Source of the DNA: Lactobacillus sp. ESL0701 | Lineage (GTDB): Bacteria > Bacillota > Bacilli > Lactobacillales > Lactobacillaceae | DNA: 64,000 nucleotides | Direction: 5' to 3' | Assembly: GCF_029433445.1 (NCBI RefSeq) | Contig: NZ_JAQTIC010000006.1 | Coordinates: forward strand, 124,001-188,000 | Shown: positions 1-8,824 of the stretch, piece by piece | Position numbering within the stretch: the first letter of the stretch is position 1 | Layout of the letters: every line of letters begins with the position of its first letter | Made by a program: the position numbers and the translations under genes | Notes under the pieces: model-generated | What the model saw: the letters and a program-made list of their open reading frames with translations, nothing else | The model's database searches: none | What the model was told of the DNA's origin: nothing

Positions 1-501
1 ATAACCTTGAACTGGATGCGTGGCAATATTAACTTCTACTGCCTGATTATTAAATAAAGAAATCCCAGCAAAATTATTTTGCTGCAGATACTTGTAGCCA
101 TCCAGCTGCTTTAAGCCAACTAGCTGCATATGCGGATGCTCGAGTGAGCCGCCAGAACGTGGACCATAATTTTTGTACCACAGAACAGACCGATACTTGC
201 CGCTGTCATTCATCTTTGTAAAACATGCTAACGCAAAACGCATGAGTTCGCGGTTATAAGCGGGAGGATAATTGGCGATATCACCAGTATGATCGCTAGA
301 TTCAATCAAAACTGTCTGAACAGTATCACGCAAAGTGGGGAATTTATTGTGCAGCCAGATCATCTCGCCACGTTTTTCATAAATAGCGGTTAATTGGTCA
401 ACTTCACAAAAGGGGCAGACCGGCTTACGTGATGTTTTACGGTATGAATGCGGCTTATCTTTAGCAATTCCTAACTCAAAAACTAACGGTTCATTTTTCA
501 T
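1..501 (-). CDS. DUF4931 / galactose-1-phosphate uridylyltransferase-like protein (3' part cut off)
   Basis: The 167 codons visible start at ATG 501, behind a GGGAG ribosome site, and run off the left edge, so the C-terminus is missing. A CPFC cysteine pair near residue 30 and a SLEHPHMQL stretch resemble the zinc site and HPHxQ active-site motif of GalT/HIT-superfamily nucleotidyl transferases. This combination fits the DUF4931 proteins common in lactobacilli. The reaction is not established for that family, and no galactose genes are visible beside it. Family assignment is from recognition of the motifs; the substrate is unknown. Confidence 0.7.
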   Translation of the reverse strand, partial: MKNEPLVFELGIAKDKPHSYRKTSRKPVCPFCEVDQLTAIYEKRGEMIWLHNKFPTLRDTVQTVLIESSDHTGDIANYPPAYNRELMRFALACFTKMNDSGKYRSVLWYKNYGPRSGGSLEHPHMQLVGLKQLDGYKYLQQNNFAGISLFNNQAVEVNIATHPVQGY

Positions 502-633
502 TTTCTTACTCTCCCTAACAATAATTTTGCCAGCCTAATGTTACGTATTATAAGTTAATCTTTCCCAAGTAACAAAAAATATTCTATAATTAATTGAATA
601 CATATCTAGTTATTATCGCGGATAACCCGCTTT

Positions 634-656
634 GTTGATAAGTTTTACTATGCTTG
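634..656 (+). promoter_or_regulatory. Possible promoter of the L,D-transpeptidase gene
   Basis: TTGATA is followed after about 16 bases by TAATAG, ahead of the transpeptidase start at 721. It is read by eye only; the surrounding gap (502-720) shows nothing else distinct. Confidence 0.35.
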
Positions 657-720
657 TAATAGATGATAAACTGAAGCAGCGATCATCTTACAGGTGTTTT
701 ATTTTATAGTAGGTAAATTT

Positions 721-1932
721 ATGCAATCTCGAAAAGACTTAAAAAGATACAATCACCGCAACAACCTCTACTTAATTATTGCTGGCATTATTTTGATTTT
801 AGCCGTTATTTTCGGAGTGGTCTTATACAATAACCATGTTGCCTCCCAAAAAAGGGCACGGGAGTTTGCCGTTGACCACTTCAATCCTAATGTCACTATC
901 TATGGTGTAAAAGTCGGCAATCTAACTGTCAATAAGGCTACCACCAAGATCAATACTCGGGCCAATAATATGGCTTTACTTGAAAATGGTAAGGTTACTA
1001 TCGAACGCGATCCCGACACCACTACAATTGATGCGGACACGGTCAATACTTACTTCAAAGAGCAGCACACATCAATGCCAAATAAGCAAGGTTACACTTA
1101 TGACTTTAAACAGTTAAAGGCTGCCGCTAAAAAGCTCAAGACAATCAGCAAGGCGAAGATTACTTATCAAGTTGCCGGCAAAAATTACAATTTGCCAGCA
1201 AAGAAGATGGTTAACCAGCTCACTTTTAAAAAGGGTAAGTATTCTTTCAATAATGTCGAGAACTTAACTGCTAAACTCAATCAAATTGATAAAGATGTTT
1301 CGACTCTGCACAAGAGCTATACCTTCGCCGTACCAAGTAATACTAAACTAAACAGTAACAAAATCACGGTCAAAAACCAAAGTTACGGTTGGGGAGTTTA
1401 CATTAAAAAGGCCCAAGAAGCGGTTGAACAAGCCTACCTTAATCAAACCAAGACAATTGACGGTCAAGATTATATTTATGGGCTGGGTTACAGTACTTAT
1501 GGACTGGGCTACGGCAAGAATAACCACGGCATCGGTGATAATTACGTTGTCGTTTCTCTTAAAAAGCAGGAGATCTGGATTGTTCGCAAAGGCAAGTTAG
1601 CAGTTCACTTAACTGATGTTGTTACAGGAACTAAAGACGGCGGCAAAGGCAACCGAACACCGCAGGGTGTTTGGTATATCCAAGACAAACAATCCCCAGC
1701 AACTCTGCGCGGGCGCAACGATGATGGTTCTAAATATGCTTCTAAAGTTCAATATTGGATGCCATTTACCTTAAGCGGCTGCGGCTTGCACGATGCCAGT
1801 TGGCGCACCGATTGGAGCAAGAAGGCATATTTACGCGGCGGTTCACACGGCTGCGTTAATATTAAGCCAAGTGAAATTAAACAAGTTTGGCACAATGTTG
1901 TTAAGCACGAAGCCGTTATCGTCTATAACTAA
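721..1932 (+). CDS. Membrane-anchored L,D-transpeptidase (YkuD domain)
   Basis: The enzyme would form 3-3 or anchoring crosslinks in peptidoglycan on the outer face of the membrane. A short basic N-terminus is followed by one membrane segment (about residues 18-38). Next comes a peptidoglycan-binding-like middle region, then a C-terminal YkuD catalytic domain carrying the GGSHGCVN signature with its nucleophile cysteine. The frame is open from a GTG at 694, but ATG 721 has an AGGT ribosome site at the right distance and gives 403 residues. It is monocistronic between its own promoter and a bidirectional terminator. Physiological partners are not visible. Confidence 0.87.
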   Translation: MQSRKDLKRYNHRNNLYLIIAGIILILAVIFGVVLYNNHVASQKRAREFAVDHFNPNVTIYGVKVGNLTVNKATTKINTRANNMALLENGKVTIERDPDTTTIDADTVNTYFKEQHTSMPNKQGYTYDFKQLKAAAKKLKTISKAKITYQVAGKNYNLPAKKMVNQLTFKKGKYSFNNVENLTAKLNQIDKDVSTLHKSYTFAVPSNTKLNSNKITVKNQSYGWGVYIKKAQEAVEQAYLNQTKTIDGQDYIYGLGYSTYGLGYGKNNHGIGDNYVVVSLKKQEIWIVRKGKLAVHLTDVVTGTKDGGKGNRTPQGVWYIQDKQSPATLRGRNDDGSKYASKVQYWMPFTLSGCGLHDASWRTDWSKKAYLRGGSHGCVNIKPSEIKQVWHNVVKHEAVIVYN

Positions 1933-1940
1933 ATAAGCAA

Positions 1941-1980
1941 AAAAATATCCGTTAGTCCTAATAACTAACGGATATTTTTT
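1941..1980. terminator. Bidirectional terminator between the transpeptidase and dtpT
   Basis: A perfect 14-bp stem (arms AAATATCCGTTAGT and its complement, 7-nt loop) is flanked by A and T runs. It serves the convergent genes on both sides. Confidence 0.85.
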
Positions 1981-1988
1981 GTTATTAA

Positions 1989-3482
1989 TTAGTGAACTCC
2001 AGCCATTAAACCGTCAATTTTCTTAACTAAGAAGAACATCAATAAGCCTAGCAGAATACTTACACCACCAATAATCAAGAAATATTGAATTTCGGTGCCA
2101 GTAGAGAAGTACTTAACAATCTGTGAGTTAATTGCCTGTCCTGCGGCATCAGCTAAGAACCACATACTCATCATTTGCGAACTATAAGCAGCTGGTGCTA
2201 ATTTGGTTGTAACTGATAAACCAATTGGTGAAATTAACATTTCCCCAATTTCAACAATAAACCATGAACCGACAAGCCAAAATGGACTAACGCGACCAGC
2301 AGTACCATAAAGAAGACCAGGAACTGCCATGACAACATAAGACAACCCAGCAAAGATTAAGCCCCATGAAAACTTACCGGCAGCACTTGGCTGCTTCTTC
2401 CACTTACTCCAAAGCCAAACAAAGAATGGCGTCAAAATCATGATAAATAATGGATTAAGCGTTTGGAAGTTAGCAGCAGCAAAATGCCAACTGCCAATAT
2501 GAAGAACCGTCCGTTCTTGCGCAAATAGCGCTAAGACAACTGAACCAGATTCTTCAATTCCCCAGAATACAGCAGCAGCGATAAAGAGTGGAATATATGC
2601 AAGAACACGTGAATGTTCAATCTTAGTTACCTTCTTACTCCGCAGCATAACTACAAATAAGTAAATCGGCAGTAAGATTGCCACAATCGTAATCAATAAG
2701 ATAACATTGGCAATATTTAATTGACCGCAAGCTGCCATAATGACCAGCAATACAATAACGGCAATTACAGCAACTGCCGACTTTTTCAAAATCTTAATTA
2801 AACTATCATGGTCAATTGGATCAGTTGGCAGTAAGCTATCATTTGAGAGATATTTTTTCCCGCCAAAATAATATTGCATTAAGCCAAAGAACATCCCAAT
2901 TGCAGCCAGTGAAAAGCCGGCGTGGAAGTTCATTTCATTACCAAACATGTGAATGCCAAAGCCATTAGCAGCCCACGGTACCAAAATTGGTGAAATCGCG
3001 GACCCCAGATTAATTCCAAAAACAAACATACTAAAGCCAGCATCACGACGCCGGTCATTTTCGGAATAAAGACCCCCAACCATGTCAGAAACATTAGGCT
3101 TCAATAATCCCGTACCAGCAACAATCAGGGCAATTGAAGCATAAAGGGCAATTAGTCCCATCGGCAGCGATAAGACAATGTGACCGAACATAATTAAAAC
3201 CCCGCCAATAAAGACGGTTTTGCGCGGACCCCAAACTCGGTCAGACAACCAGCCACCGACAATATTTGATAGGTAAACTAGCGAGCCATAAATCGACATT
3301 ACCGAAGCAGCCGTAGTTTGGTTCATGCCCAAACCACCCTTGCTTACGGCGTAGTACATGTAGAACAATAAAATTGCCCGCATGCCATAATAACTAAATC
3401 TTTCCCACATTTCAGTGAAAAACAGCGTTGACAGCCCTTTAGGTTGACCAAAGAACGCCGTATCGTTATTCTTTTCCTTCAT
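1989..3482 (-). CDS. dtpT: POT-family di-/tripeptide transporter
   Basis: This is a proton-coupled oligopeptide symporter of the major facilitator superfamily that imports di- and tripeptides. The N-terminal motif FFTEMWERFSYYGMRA is the ExxER family signature, and the 497 residues and about 14 membrane segments match DtpT. It is a single gene facing the transpeptidase; pepN, on the same strand behind its own terminator, would process the imported peptides. The start ATG is preceded by an AAGGAG-like site (revcomp of 3483-3500). Confidence 0.93.
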   Translation of the reverse strand: MKEKNNDTAFFGQPKGLSTLFFTEMWERFSYYGMRAILLFYMYYAVSKGGLGMNQTTAASVMSIYGSLVYLSNIVGGWLSDRVWGPRKTVFIGGVLIMFGHIVLSLPMGLIALYASIALIVAGTGLLKPNVSDMVGGLYSENDRRRDAGFSMFVFGINLGSAISPILVPWAANGFGIHMFGNEMNFHAGFSLAAIGMFFGLMQYYFGGKKYLSNDSLLPTDPIDHDSLIKILKKSAVAVIAVIVLLVIMAACGQLNIANVILLITIVAILLPIYLFVVMLRSKKVTKIEHSRVLAYIPLFIAAAVFWGIEESGSVVLALFAQERTVLHIGSWHFAAANFQTLNPLFIMILTPFFVWLWSKWKKQPSAAGKFSWGLIFAGLSYVVMAVPGLLYGTAGRVSPFWLVGSWFIVEIGEMLISPIGLSVTTKLAPAAYSSQMMSMWFLADAAGQAINSQIVKYFSTGTEIQYFLIIGGVSILLGLLMFFLVKKIDGLMAGVH

Positions 3483-3575
3483 TATTAAAATTAAGCTCCT
3501 TTAATTAAACAGTACCTTACAATTATACAGCTAATGTTAATAAAAATTAAATCTTATACTCACATTCAGCAAAAT

Positions 3576-3616
3576 AAAAGAGCATTACTAGGAAACAGTA
3601 ATGCTCTTTTAATTTT
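3576..3616 (-). terminator. Terminator of pepN
   Basis: Stem AAAAGAGCATTACT / AGTAATGCTCTTTT with a 7-nt loop, directly after the pepN stop codon on the minus strand. Confidence 0.85.
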
Positions 3617-3618
3617 AA

Positions 3619-6144
3619 TTAAATACAATTGATTGCTCGATTAACGGCAGCTTGTTCTTTTTCAACTAACGCTGCCTTGGTTGCAATTACCTTGGTATCC
3701 ATGTTAATTTCACGACCCAAGCCCGGTTGGTCAACCTTCGGTTCAAAGAAAGCCTTAAATTCCGCTAGCCGTTCTGGTGTGTGGAATACTCTAGAAGTAA
3801 CCGTGATGTAAGTAGTAAATTCCATGTCACCACCGACTGTCTTCTCCAGCCATGACCACTCATCACGCAGCCAGTCCCAAGCAGCTTGTTCGCCTTGAGG
3901 ATTAGCCAAAATATTGTAGTACCATGACCGCAAATCTTGCGGCTTGATGACATCGGCATCTTCAAAGTCAGCTATAATTTGCTTGATTTCCGCATCATTC
4001 TTGGTACTAGTAACTGCGGCAAGCAAATCTTCCTTGTAATAAGGGTCAACTACTGTTTGGTATTCCTTAATTAAGCGGTCAACTAGACCAGCCTCATTGT
4101 AATTCTTAACTTCGTTAATCAAAACGTATGGTCTTACAGATGCTTCAATTGCTGCCAAATCATCTTGATGCGCAACAAAAATCTTGTGTCCTTCGTCAAT
4201 TACGGTTTGGTTATCAGCGTACAAGGCAGCAGATAATTCAATTGGCCGCATTTGCAAATCAGCACTATTATCATCTGCCTTAACTTCCCAGCCCAAACGT
4301 TCAATTTGCTTAGCTGACAATTGGTTAAAGAAAGCCTTTAAGTTCTTTTCTTCAACTGAATTTGGCTTAACAAATTTACGCAATTGCCGTGCTGAACTAA
4401 ATAAGGAGTTAATGACAATATTTGATCTTGAAGCCGCAAATTTTGGCAATAATGGCACAATTTCAGCGTAAGAAATTTGGTTGCCTTCTGCCAATAATCC
4501 TAAGTCTTGCAACAATTGCAATTCATCAACTGGCTTGAGGGTATCTAATTCATTCATGATGTCGGTCATTAAAGTTTCATCATAATTAACGATAAAGTGG
4601 GAATTATTACCAACATTTAGACGTAAAGCATGACCAGCTTCAGCGCGCAAAGTCTGGTAGTCACCTAAGTCTAATTCTTGTTCTGTCATAATTTGTGGTG
4701 CCGCAAAGTTAGCATTCAGCGGAATTGCCCAAGTGCGGCTAGCATCCTTACCTTCACCAACAAAGAACTGCTTCTGACTTAATAGTAAATGACCGTTCTC
4801 AACCCGGGCACTGACAACTGGGTAACCAGGTTGATCGAGCCAAGTGTGCATAATCTTACCGATATCCAAATCAGTTACCGTTGATAAGGCGTTCCACAAG
4901 TCGTCACCTGTGGCGTTACCAAATTGATGGTGGTCAAAGTAATATTTGAGTCCCTTACGTAAGGCATCGTCGCCTAACAATTGCCGCACCATTACCAGCA
5001 TTCTTGAACCCTTGGCATAGACAATTGCGCTGTCAAAGAGTGAGTCAATATCTGCGGGATGCTCTACCTCAACGTGAACTGACTGCACGCCATCGGTTGC
5101 ATCACGGTTCAAAGCTGCAGGAACTTCCCCAGTTTGGTACATGTTGTTCCAAACATCCCAGCTAGGCTCCATTGCATCAACTGACAGATACATCATCATG
5201 TTGGCAAAACTTTCGTTCAACCATAAGTCATCCCACCACTTCATGGTTACAAGGTCACCGAACCATTGGTGAGCTAACTCGTGGGTGATGACACTAGCAA
5301 CGTAACCCTTTTGTTCGACTGTGGCGTTGTCTGGATCAAGTAAAATTGCGGCTTCACGGTAAGTAACTAAGCCCCAGTTTTCCATTGCACCAGCAGAGAA
5401 GTCTGGCAATGCCAATTGCCATGAATGCGGCAATGGGTACTTAGTTTGATAAAATTCTTCATAAAATTCAATTGCCCGTTTAGCAATATCCAAGGCAAAG
5501 TCTAATTCCTTAGCCTTGTGAGCCTTGGTTGCGAAAACACCAACTTTAACACCATCTTTAGTTTCCGTTAATTTGGACTGCAATTCACCAAAGGCAAAGG
5601 CAACCAAATAGCTGGACATTCTAACCGACTTTTCAAAGTAGTGCACACCATTTTCAACCTTGACTTCTGGCATATTGGCAATCGTTGTCTCGCCTTCATG
5701 CTCATCATACTTAATTGCTAAGCTGAAGGTTGCCTTAGCTTCTGGCTCGTCAACACACGGGAAAGCTTGTCTTGCGGAAGTTGTTTCAAACTGGGTACCA
5801 ATAATCTGCTTTTTGACACCATCAAGCATGTAATATGACGGATAAATCCCCATCATAGTATCGGTTAATGGCGCGCTATAAGTAATCGCAACGGTAACTG
5901 TTCCAGTCTTACCTAGGTCAATCTTAATTGCTTCTTTATCATCATCAACAGTAAACGGTACGTCCCTGCCATCTTCTTTAACTGCCGCAATTTTCATGTA
6001 CTTTTGGTTGACTAAAATTGTGTCTTCAAGTGCCTCACCAGTAATGGTTGAAGTACCAGTAATCGTCTTTTTTTCACGGTTAACATCTATGAACAAATCA
6101 TAATGTTCTGGGTGAAAAGTTTCGTAAAAATGTTTTACTGCCAT
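3619..6144 (-). CDS. pepN: Aminopeptidase N (M1 zinc metallopeptidase)
   Basis: This is a cytoplasmic general aminopeptidase that releases N-terminal residues from imported peptides. The 841 residues match lactobacillar PepN. GAMEN (residues 252-256), the zinc motif HELAH (288-292) and the third ligand in the NESFA segment (E311) are all intact. An ERAP1-like helical C-terminus follows from about residue 520. The start ATG has an AGGAGGC ribosome site. It is transcribed alone, divergently from the Apf-like gene; a perfect 13-bp inverted repeat lies in the shared upstream region. Confidence 0.97.
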   Translation of the reverse strand: MAVKHFYETFHPEHYDLFIDVNREKKTITGTSTITGEALEDTILVNQKYMKIAAVKEDGRDVPFTVDDDKEAIKIDLGKTGTVTVAITYSAPLTDTMMGIYPSYYMLDGVKKQIIGTQFETTSARQAFPCVDEPEAKATFSLAIKYDEHEGETTIANMPEVKVENGVHYFEKSVRMSSYLVAFAFGELQSKLTETKDGVKVGVFATKAHKAKELDFALDIAKRAIEFYEEFYQTKYPLPHSWQLALPDFSAGAMENWGLVTYREAAILLDPDNATVEQKGYVASVITHELAHQWFGDLVTMKWWDDLWLNESFANMMMYLSVDAMEPSWDVWNNMYQTGEVPAALNRDATDGVQSVHVEVEHPADIDSLFDSAIVYAKGSRMLVMVRQLLGDDALRKGLKYYFDHHQFGNATGDDLWNALSTVTDLDIGKIMHTWLDQPGYPVVSARVENGHLLLSQKQFFVGEGKDASRTWAIPLNANFAAPQIMTEQELDLGDYQTLRAEAGHALRLNVGNNSHFIVNYDETLMTDIMNELDTLKPVDELQLLQDLGLLAEGNQISYAEIVPLLPKFAASRSNIVINSLFSSARQLRKFVKPNSVEEKNLKAFFNQLSAKQIERLGWEVKADDNSADLQMRPIELSAALYADNQTVIDEGHKIFVAHQDDLAAIEASVRPYVLINEVKNYNEAGLVDRLIKEYQTVVDPYYKEDLLAAVTSTKNDAEIKQIIADFEDADVIKPQDLRSWYYNILANPQGEQAAWDWLRDEWSWLEKTVGGDMEFTTYITVTSRVFHTPERLAEFKAFFEPKVDQPGLGREINMDTKVIATKAALVEKEQAAVNRAINCI

Positions 6145-6189
6145 AATTGCCTCCTGAATTAGTCATTATTATAAATTTTACCAAAAATG

Positions 6190-6240
6190 TACAGAAATAA
6201 CATTAAAACTTGATTGTAAGGGCCATGTGTTATTTCTGTA
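6190..6240. repeat. Perfect 13-bp inverted repeat in the pepN/Apf divergent region
   Basis: TACAGAAATAACA (6190-6202) is repeated in inverted orientation at 6228-6240, with 25 bases between. The right arm overlaps a smaller dyad TGTTA-N6-TAACA. No T-run follows, so it looks more like a protein-binding site or mRNA leader structure than a terminator. Confidence 0.6.
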
Positions 6241-6313
6241 ACAACAATGAAATATTGCTAGTGTACTATAACCAATAGTAAAAATTAACAAATTACGGGG
6301 AATGAATAAATAA

Positions 6314-6667
6314 ATGAAACAAATTAAGCCTTTTATCCTTAAACTAATCGCGGCACTATCACTCGCCTTAAGTATTACCGCAGTTGTTCAAACAACTACT
6401 AACAATAACACTCAAACCGTTCAAGCTGCACGCAAGTTATCCAAAACTGAAAAAGCAGCTAAAAACTGGATTGCCATGCAAGAGTCTGGCGGCAACTACT
6501 CCGCAAGAAACGGTTCTTGTTACGGTAAATACCAATTAAATATCGGCTACCTGCACGGCGATTATTCGAAGAAGAACCAAGACAGAACCGCTGACAATTA
6601 CGTTTACGGTCGCTATGGTTCATGGGTTAACGCCAAAAGATTTTGGTTAGCTCACAACTGGTATTAA
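6314..6667 (+). CDS. Short secreted aggregation-promoting-factor-like protein
   Basis: A signal peptide (about residues 1-39, ending VQAA) leads to an 80-residue domain. That domain contains WIAMQESGGNYSA, GKYQLN and YGSWVNAKRFWLAHNWY, which match the C-terminal lysozyme-like domain of lactobacillar Apf proteins. At 117 residues it lacks the variable middle region of full-length Apf. The probable role is cell-surface peptidoglycan binding or hydrolysis. The glutamate of QESGG occupies the position of the catalytic acid in this fold. Ribosome site GGGG lies about 14 bases from the ATG, a wide spacing. Confidence 0.85.
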   Translation: MKQIKPFILKLIAALSLALSITAVVQTTTNNNTQTVQAARKLSKTEKAAKNWIAMQESGGNYSARNGSCYGKYQLNIGYLHGDYSKKNQDRTADNYVYGRYGSWVNAKRFWLAHNWY

Positions 6668-6692
6668 ATTTAACTTTTATTAATTCCCATAA

Positions 6693-6728
6693 TAAAAAGC
6701 AGTCTAATAATTATTAGGCTGCTTTTTT
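6693..6728 (+). terminator. Terminator of the Apf-like gene
   Basis: Stem AAAAAGCAGTCTAATA / TATTAGGCTGCTTTTTT with one G-T pair and a 3-nt loop, followed by T residues. Confidence 0.85.
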
Positions 6729-6779
6729 AATACCTATTTTTTATCATCAGGTATTGATATTTAACTACTTTTAACAAGC

Positions 6780-6820
6780 AAAAAGCTGCACTTCGCGACT
6801 TGCAAAATGTAGCTTTTTTA
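6780..6820 (-). terminator. Terminator of the small membrane protein gene
   Basis: Arms AAAAAGCTGCA and TGTAGCTTTTTT with an 18-nt loop lie just past the stop of the minus-strand gene at 6831-7109. Confidence 0.7.
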
Positions 6821-6830
6821 ATTAATCAAT

Positions 6831-7109
6831 TTACGCTCTGTGTGCGCTGTGTCTCGCGTGTCGTAATAAATGTGCCTCAACTTTTCTCTTCTTGATCCAG
6901 CTGGCAAAAAACGCAAATCCGAAAATCATCATGGCGATTACCGCCATAAAGATGATTAAATTAGCATTATTTGCGATTGTCTGCTCACCTGCTAAAAAAT
7001 TGCCTGACTCATTAATTTGATTGCATAACCCAAAGAACAACATGATTAAACTGCTCACTGTCAGTAAGCCATTAATTGCTGTCAATAGTTTCATCTTTAA
7101 TAACTTCAA
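6831..7109 (-). CDS. Small two-helix membrane protein, unknown function
   Basis: The 92 residues hold two hydrophobic segments (about 10-27 and 48-70) and a basic, histidine-rich C-terminal tail. No family was recognised. The start is taken as TTG 7109 because an AAAGGA ribosome site sits nine bases upstream. An ATG upstream of it leads straight to a stop codon. The gene stands alone between terminators. Confidence 0.55.
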   Translation of the reverse strand: MKLLKMKLLTAINGLLTVSSLIMLFFGLCNQINESGNFLAGEQTIANNANLIIFMAVIAMMIFGFAFFASWIKKRKVEAHLLRHARHSAHRA

Positions 7110-7212
7110 AAAATCATGTCCTTTCTTTCGATATAAATATTTGCATTATATACCCTCTAGCAAAAATTGCAAGTCCTTTGCTTAAATAATTCTAGAAAAT
7201 ATTATTTAAATA

Positions 7213-7243
7213 AAAAGGCAACCTGCTGTTTAGCAGATTGCCT
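7213..7243 (-). terminator. Terminator of the YibE/F-esterase unit
   Basis: Stem GGCAACCTGCT / AGCAGATTGCC with a 4-nt loop, following the esterase stop on the minus strand. Confidence 0.7.
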
Positions 7244-7251
7244 CATCTTAA

Positions 7252-8067
7252 TTACCATTCACTTGTCAGCCACTCTTGAGCGAGGTCGAACCAATGTCCC
7301 GCGTGAGGATTTTCCTGCCATTCGCGACCCTTAGTTACCATGTCGCCGCGTGCCAGTGAAAAGCCGTGACCACCTTTATTAAAGATATGAACTTCACACG
7401 GTACATCTTTTGCCCGCAGTGCCGCCACATATTCCAAGGTGTTCTCAACTAATACAACCTGGTCGTCCCATGCATGAAAAATAAAGGTTGCTGGTGTTTC
7501 ACGTGTAACACTTAATGCACTGTCCTGCAGATACCTATCTTCTGGGATCATGCCTTCTTCGCCATCTGGCACATCAAAGCCAATCTTATTAACATCAATC
7601 AATGGATAACCCAAGATGGTTTTGTTAGGGATAACATCCTGACAAGCAAAATTGTACTGTTTTTGATACTTACTTGAAGTCGCAAAGTCATTGGCAATGC
7701 TGGCAACGTGACCACCAGCAGAAAAGCCAATTGTGACAATTCTTTCGGGATCAATCTGGTATTCAGCAGCGTGATCACGATAATATTTAATCGTAGTCAA
7801 AACATCGAGTCCCGCGTCAGGATAGATGTCGCCTTCATCTTGGATCAAGTTATAATCCATCACGACACTGTTGAACCCGCGATTGTTAAAGGCCAAGGCA
7901 ACTGGCTCGCCTTCACGTTTAGACAAATGGTCAAAGCTGCCGCCGGGAATTACTACGGCCAGCGGTCTTTTGGCTGTCACCAAGTCGCCAATATCGCCCA
8001 AAGTATAGGTATGAATCTTAAATTTACGACCATTAAAATTAGTTAGCGTCTTATCTTCTATCTTCAT
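7252..8067 (-). CDS. Alpha/beta hydrolase, acetyl-esterase-like
   Basis: A cytoplasmic serine esterase of the Aes/BD-FAE type. The oxyanion stretch PGGSFDH is followed by nucleophile elbow GFSAGG, an aspartate in HAWDDQVV and a histidine in GGHGFSL, giving a complete catalytic triad in 271 residues. There is no signal peptide. The start overlaps the end of the upstream YibE/F gene by 17 bases, so the two are co-transcribed. The substrate is unknown. Confidence 0.85.
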   Translation of the reverse strand: MKIEDKTLTNFNGRKFKIHTYTLGDIGDLVTAKRPLAVVIPGGSFDHLSKREGEPVALAFNNRGFNSVVMDYNLIQDEGDIYPDAGLDVLTTIKYYRDHAAEYQIDPERIVTIGFSAGGHVASIANDFATSSKYQKQYNFACQDVIPNKTILGYPLIDVNKIGFDVPDGEEGMIPEDRYLQDSALSVTRETPATFIFHAWDDQVVLVENTLEYVAALRAKDVPCEVHIFNKGGHGFSLARGDMVTKGREWQENPHAGHWFDLAQEWLTSEW

Positions 8068-8824
8068 TTTTCACCTCACGTTTTGCCATTCCTCGTGCCA
8101 AAAAAGCCGTCGACAGCGGAACAGTTAATAACACGCCAATAAGCGAATACATAATGATTAACGCTTCATTGACAAATAACTTTTCATTTAAAACTTCACC
8201 CAGCGTGTAATGCAAACGGAAATACCACAAGAATAATGAAAGAAAGCTGCCAAACATCCCGAATAAAATGGTGTTCATCGCGGTTCCTAACACATCCTTG
8301 CCAATCTTGCCACCACTAATAAGCAGCTCATGTTGACTAATGTCAGGGTTGTGCTTTTTAATTTCTAATAGTCCTGAACTCATTGCCACCGCGGCTTCCG
8401 CCACTGCACCTAATGTTGAAAAGATTGCTACGGCCACGGCAATCAGTGGGTAACTCAAACCCGGCATTTGCGACAGACCAACTAAGACTTCTCCTGCTTC
8501 TGGTCCTAAACCTGCAGCTTGCGCCAGCCATTGAAAGCCCAAAATCAGGCAGCTATCAATTAGACAAACAATCAACGCTGAATAAAATGAGTTTTTAGCA
8601 ACTTGATAATCATGAGTTCCTAAAAAGATAATTGTTACTAATTTTAACGGAATAAATATCAAAATCAAGACCGGAATACTAATTCCCCACGAAATAAAGA
8701 CCGCTACCAAAATCAAAAGCAGTGTATTAATTAACACACTAAAGAAACTGCGAATACCAGTTTCCCCGCCAATTAGCGTCATCAAAACCGCCAAAACAAT
8801 AATTAACGCCATTAAGGTACTCAT
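8051..8824 (-). CDS. YibE/F family membrane protein (second of a pair)
   Basis: A polytopic integral membrane protein of 257 residues with about seven hydrophobic segments. The conserved stretch GAVAEAAVAMSSG and a glycine-rich GKDVLGTAMNT segment are typical of YibE/F proteins. Function of the family is unknown. Its start overlaps the stop of the preceding YibE/F gene by four bases (ATGA), and its end overlaps the esterase start. The two YibE/F genes probably make one complex. Confidence 0.85.
   Translation of the reverse strand: MSTLMALIIVLAVLMTLIGGETGIRSFFSVLINTLLLILVAVFISWGISIPVLILIFIPLKLVTIIFLGTHDYQVAKNSFYSALIVCLIDSCLILGFQWLAQAAGLGPEAGEVLVGLSQMPGLSYPLIAVAVAIFSTLGAVAEAAVAMSSGLLEIKKHNPDISQHELLISGGKIGKDVLGTAMNTILFGMFGSFLSLFLWYFRLHYTLGEVLNEKLFVNEALIIMYSLIGVLLTVPLSTAFLARGMAKREVKNEDRR

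Noticed and set aside
6215..6242. WalR binding box upstream of the Apf-like gene
   Set aside because: TGTWAH half-sites are present, but spacings are three and seven bases, not the five of the WalR consensus.
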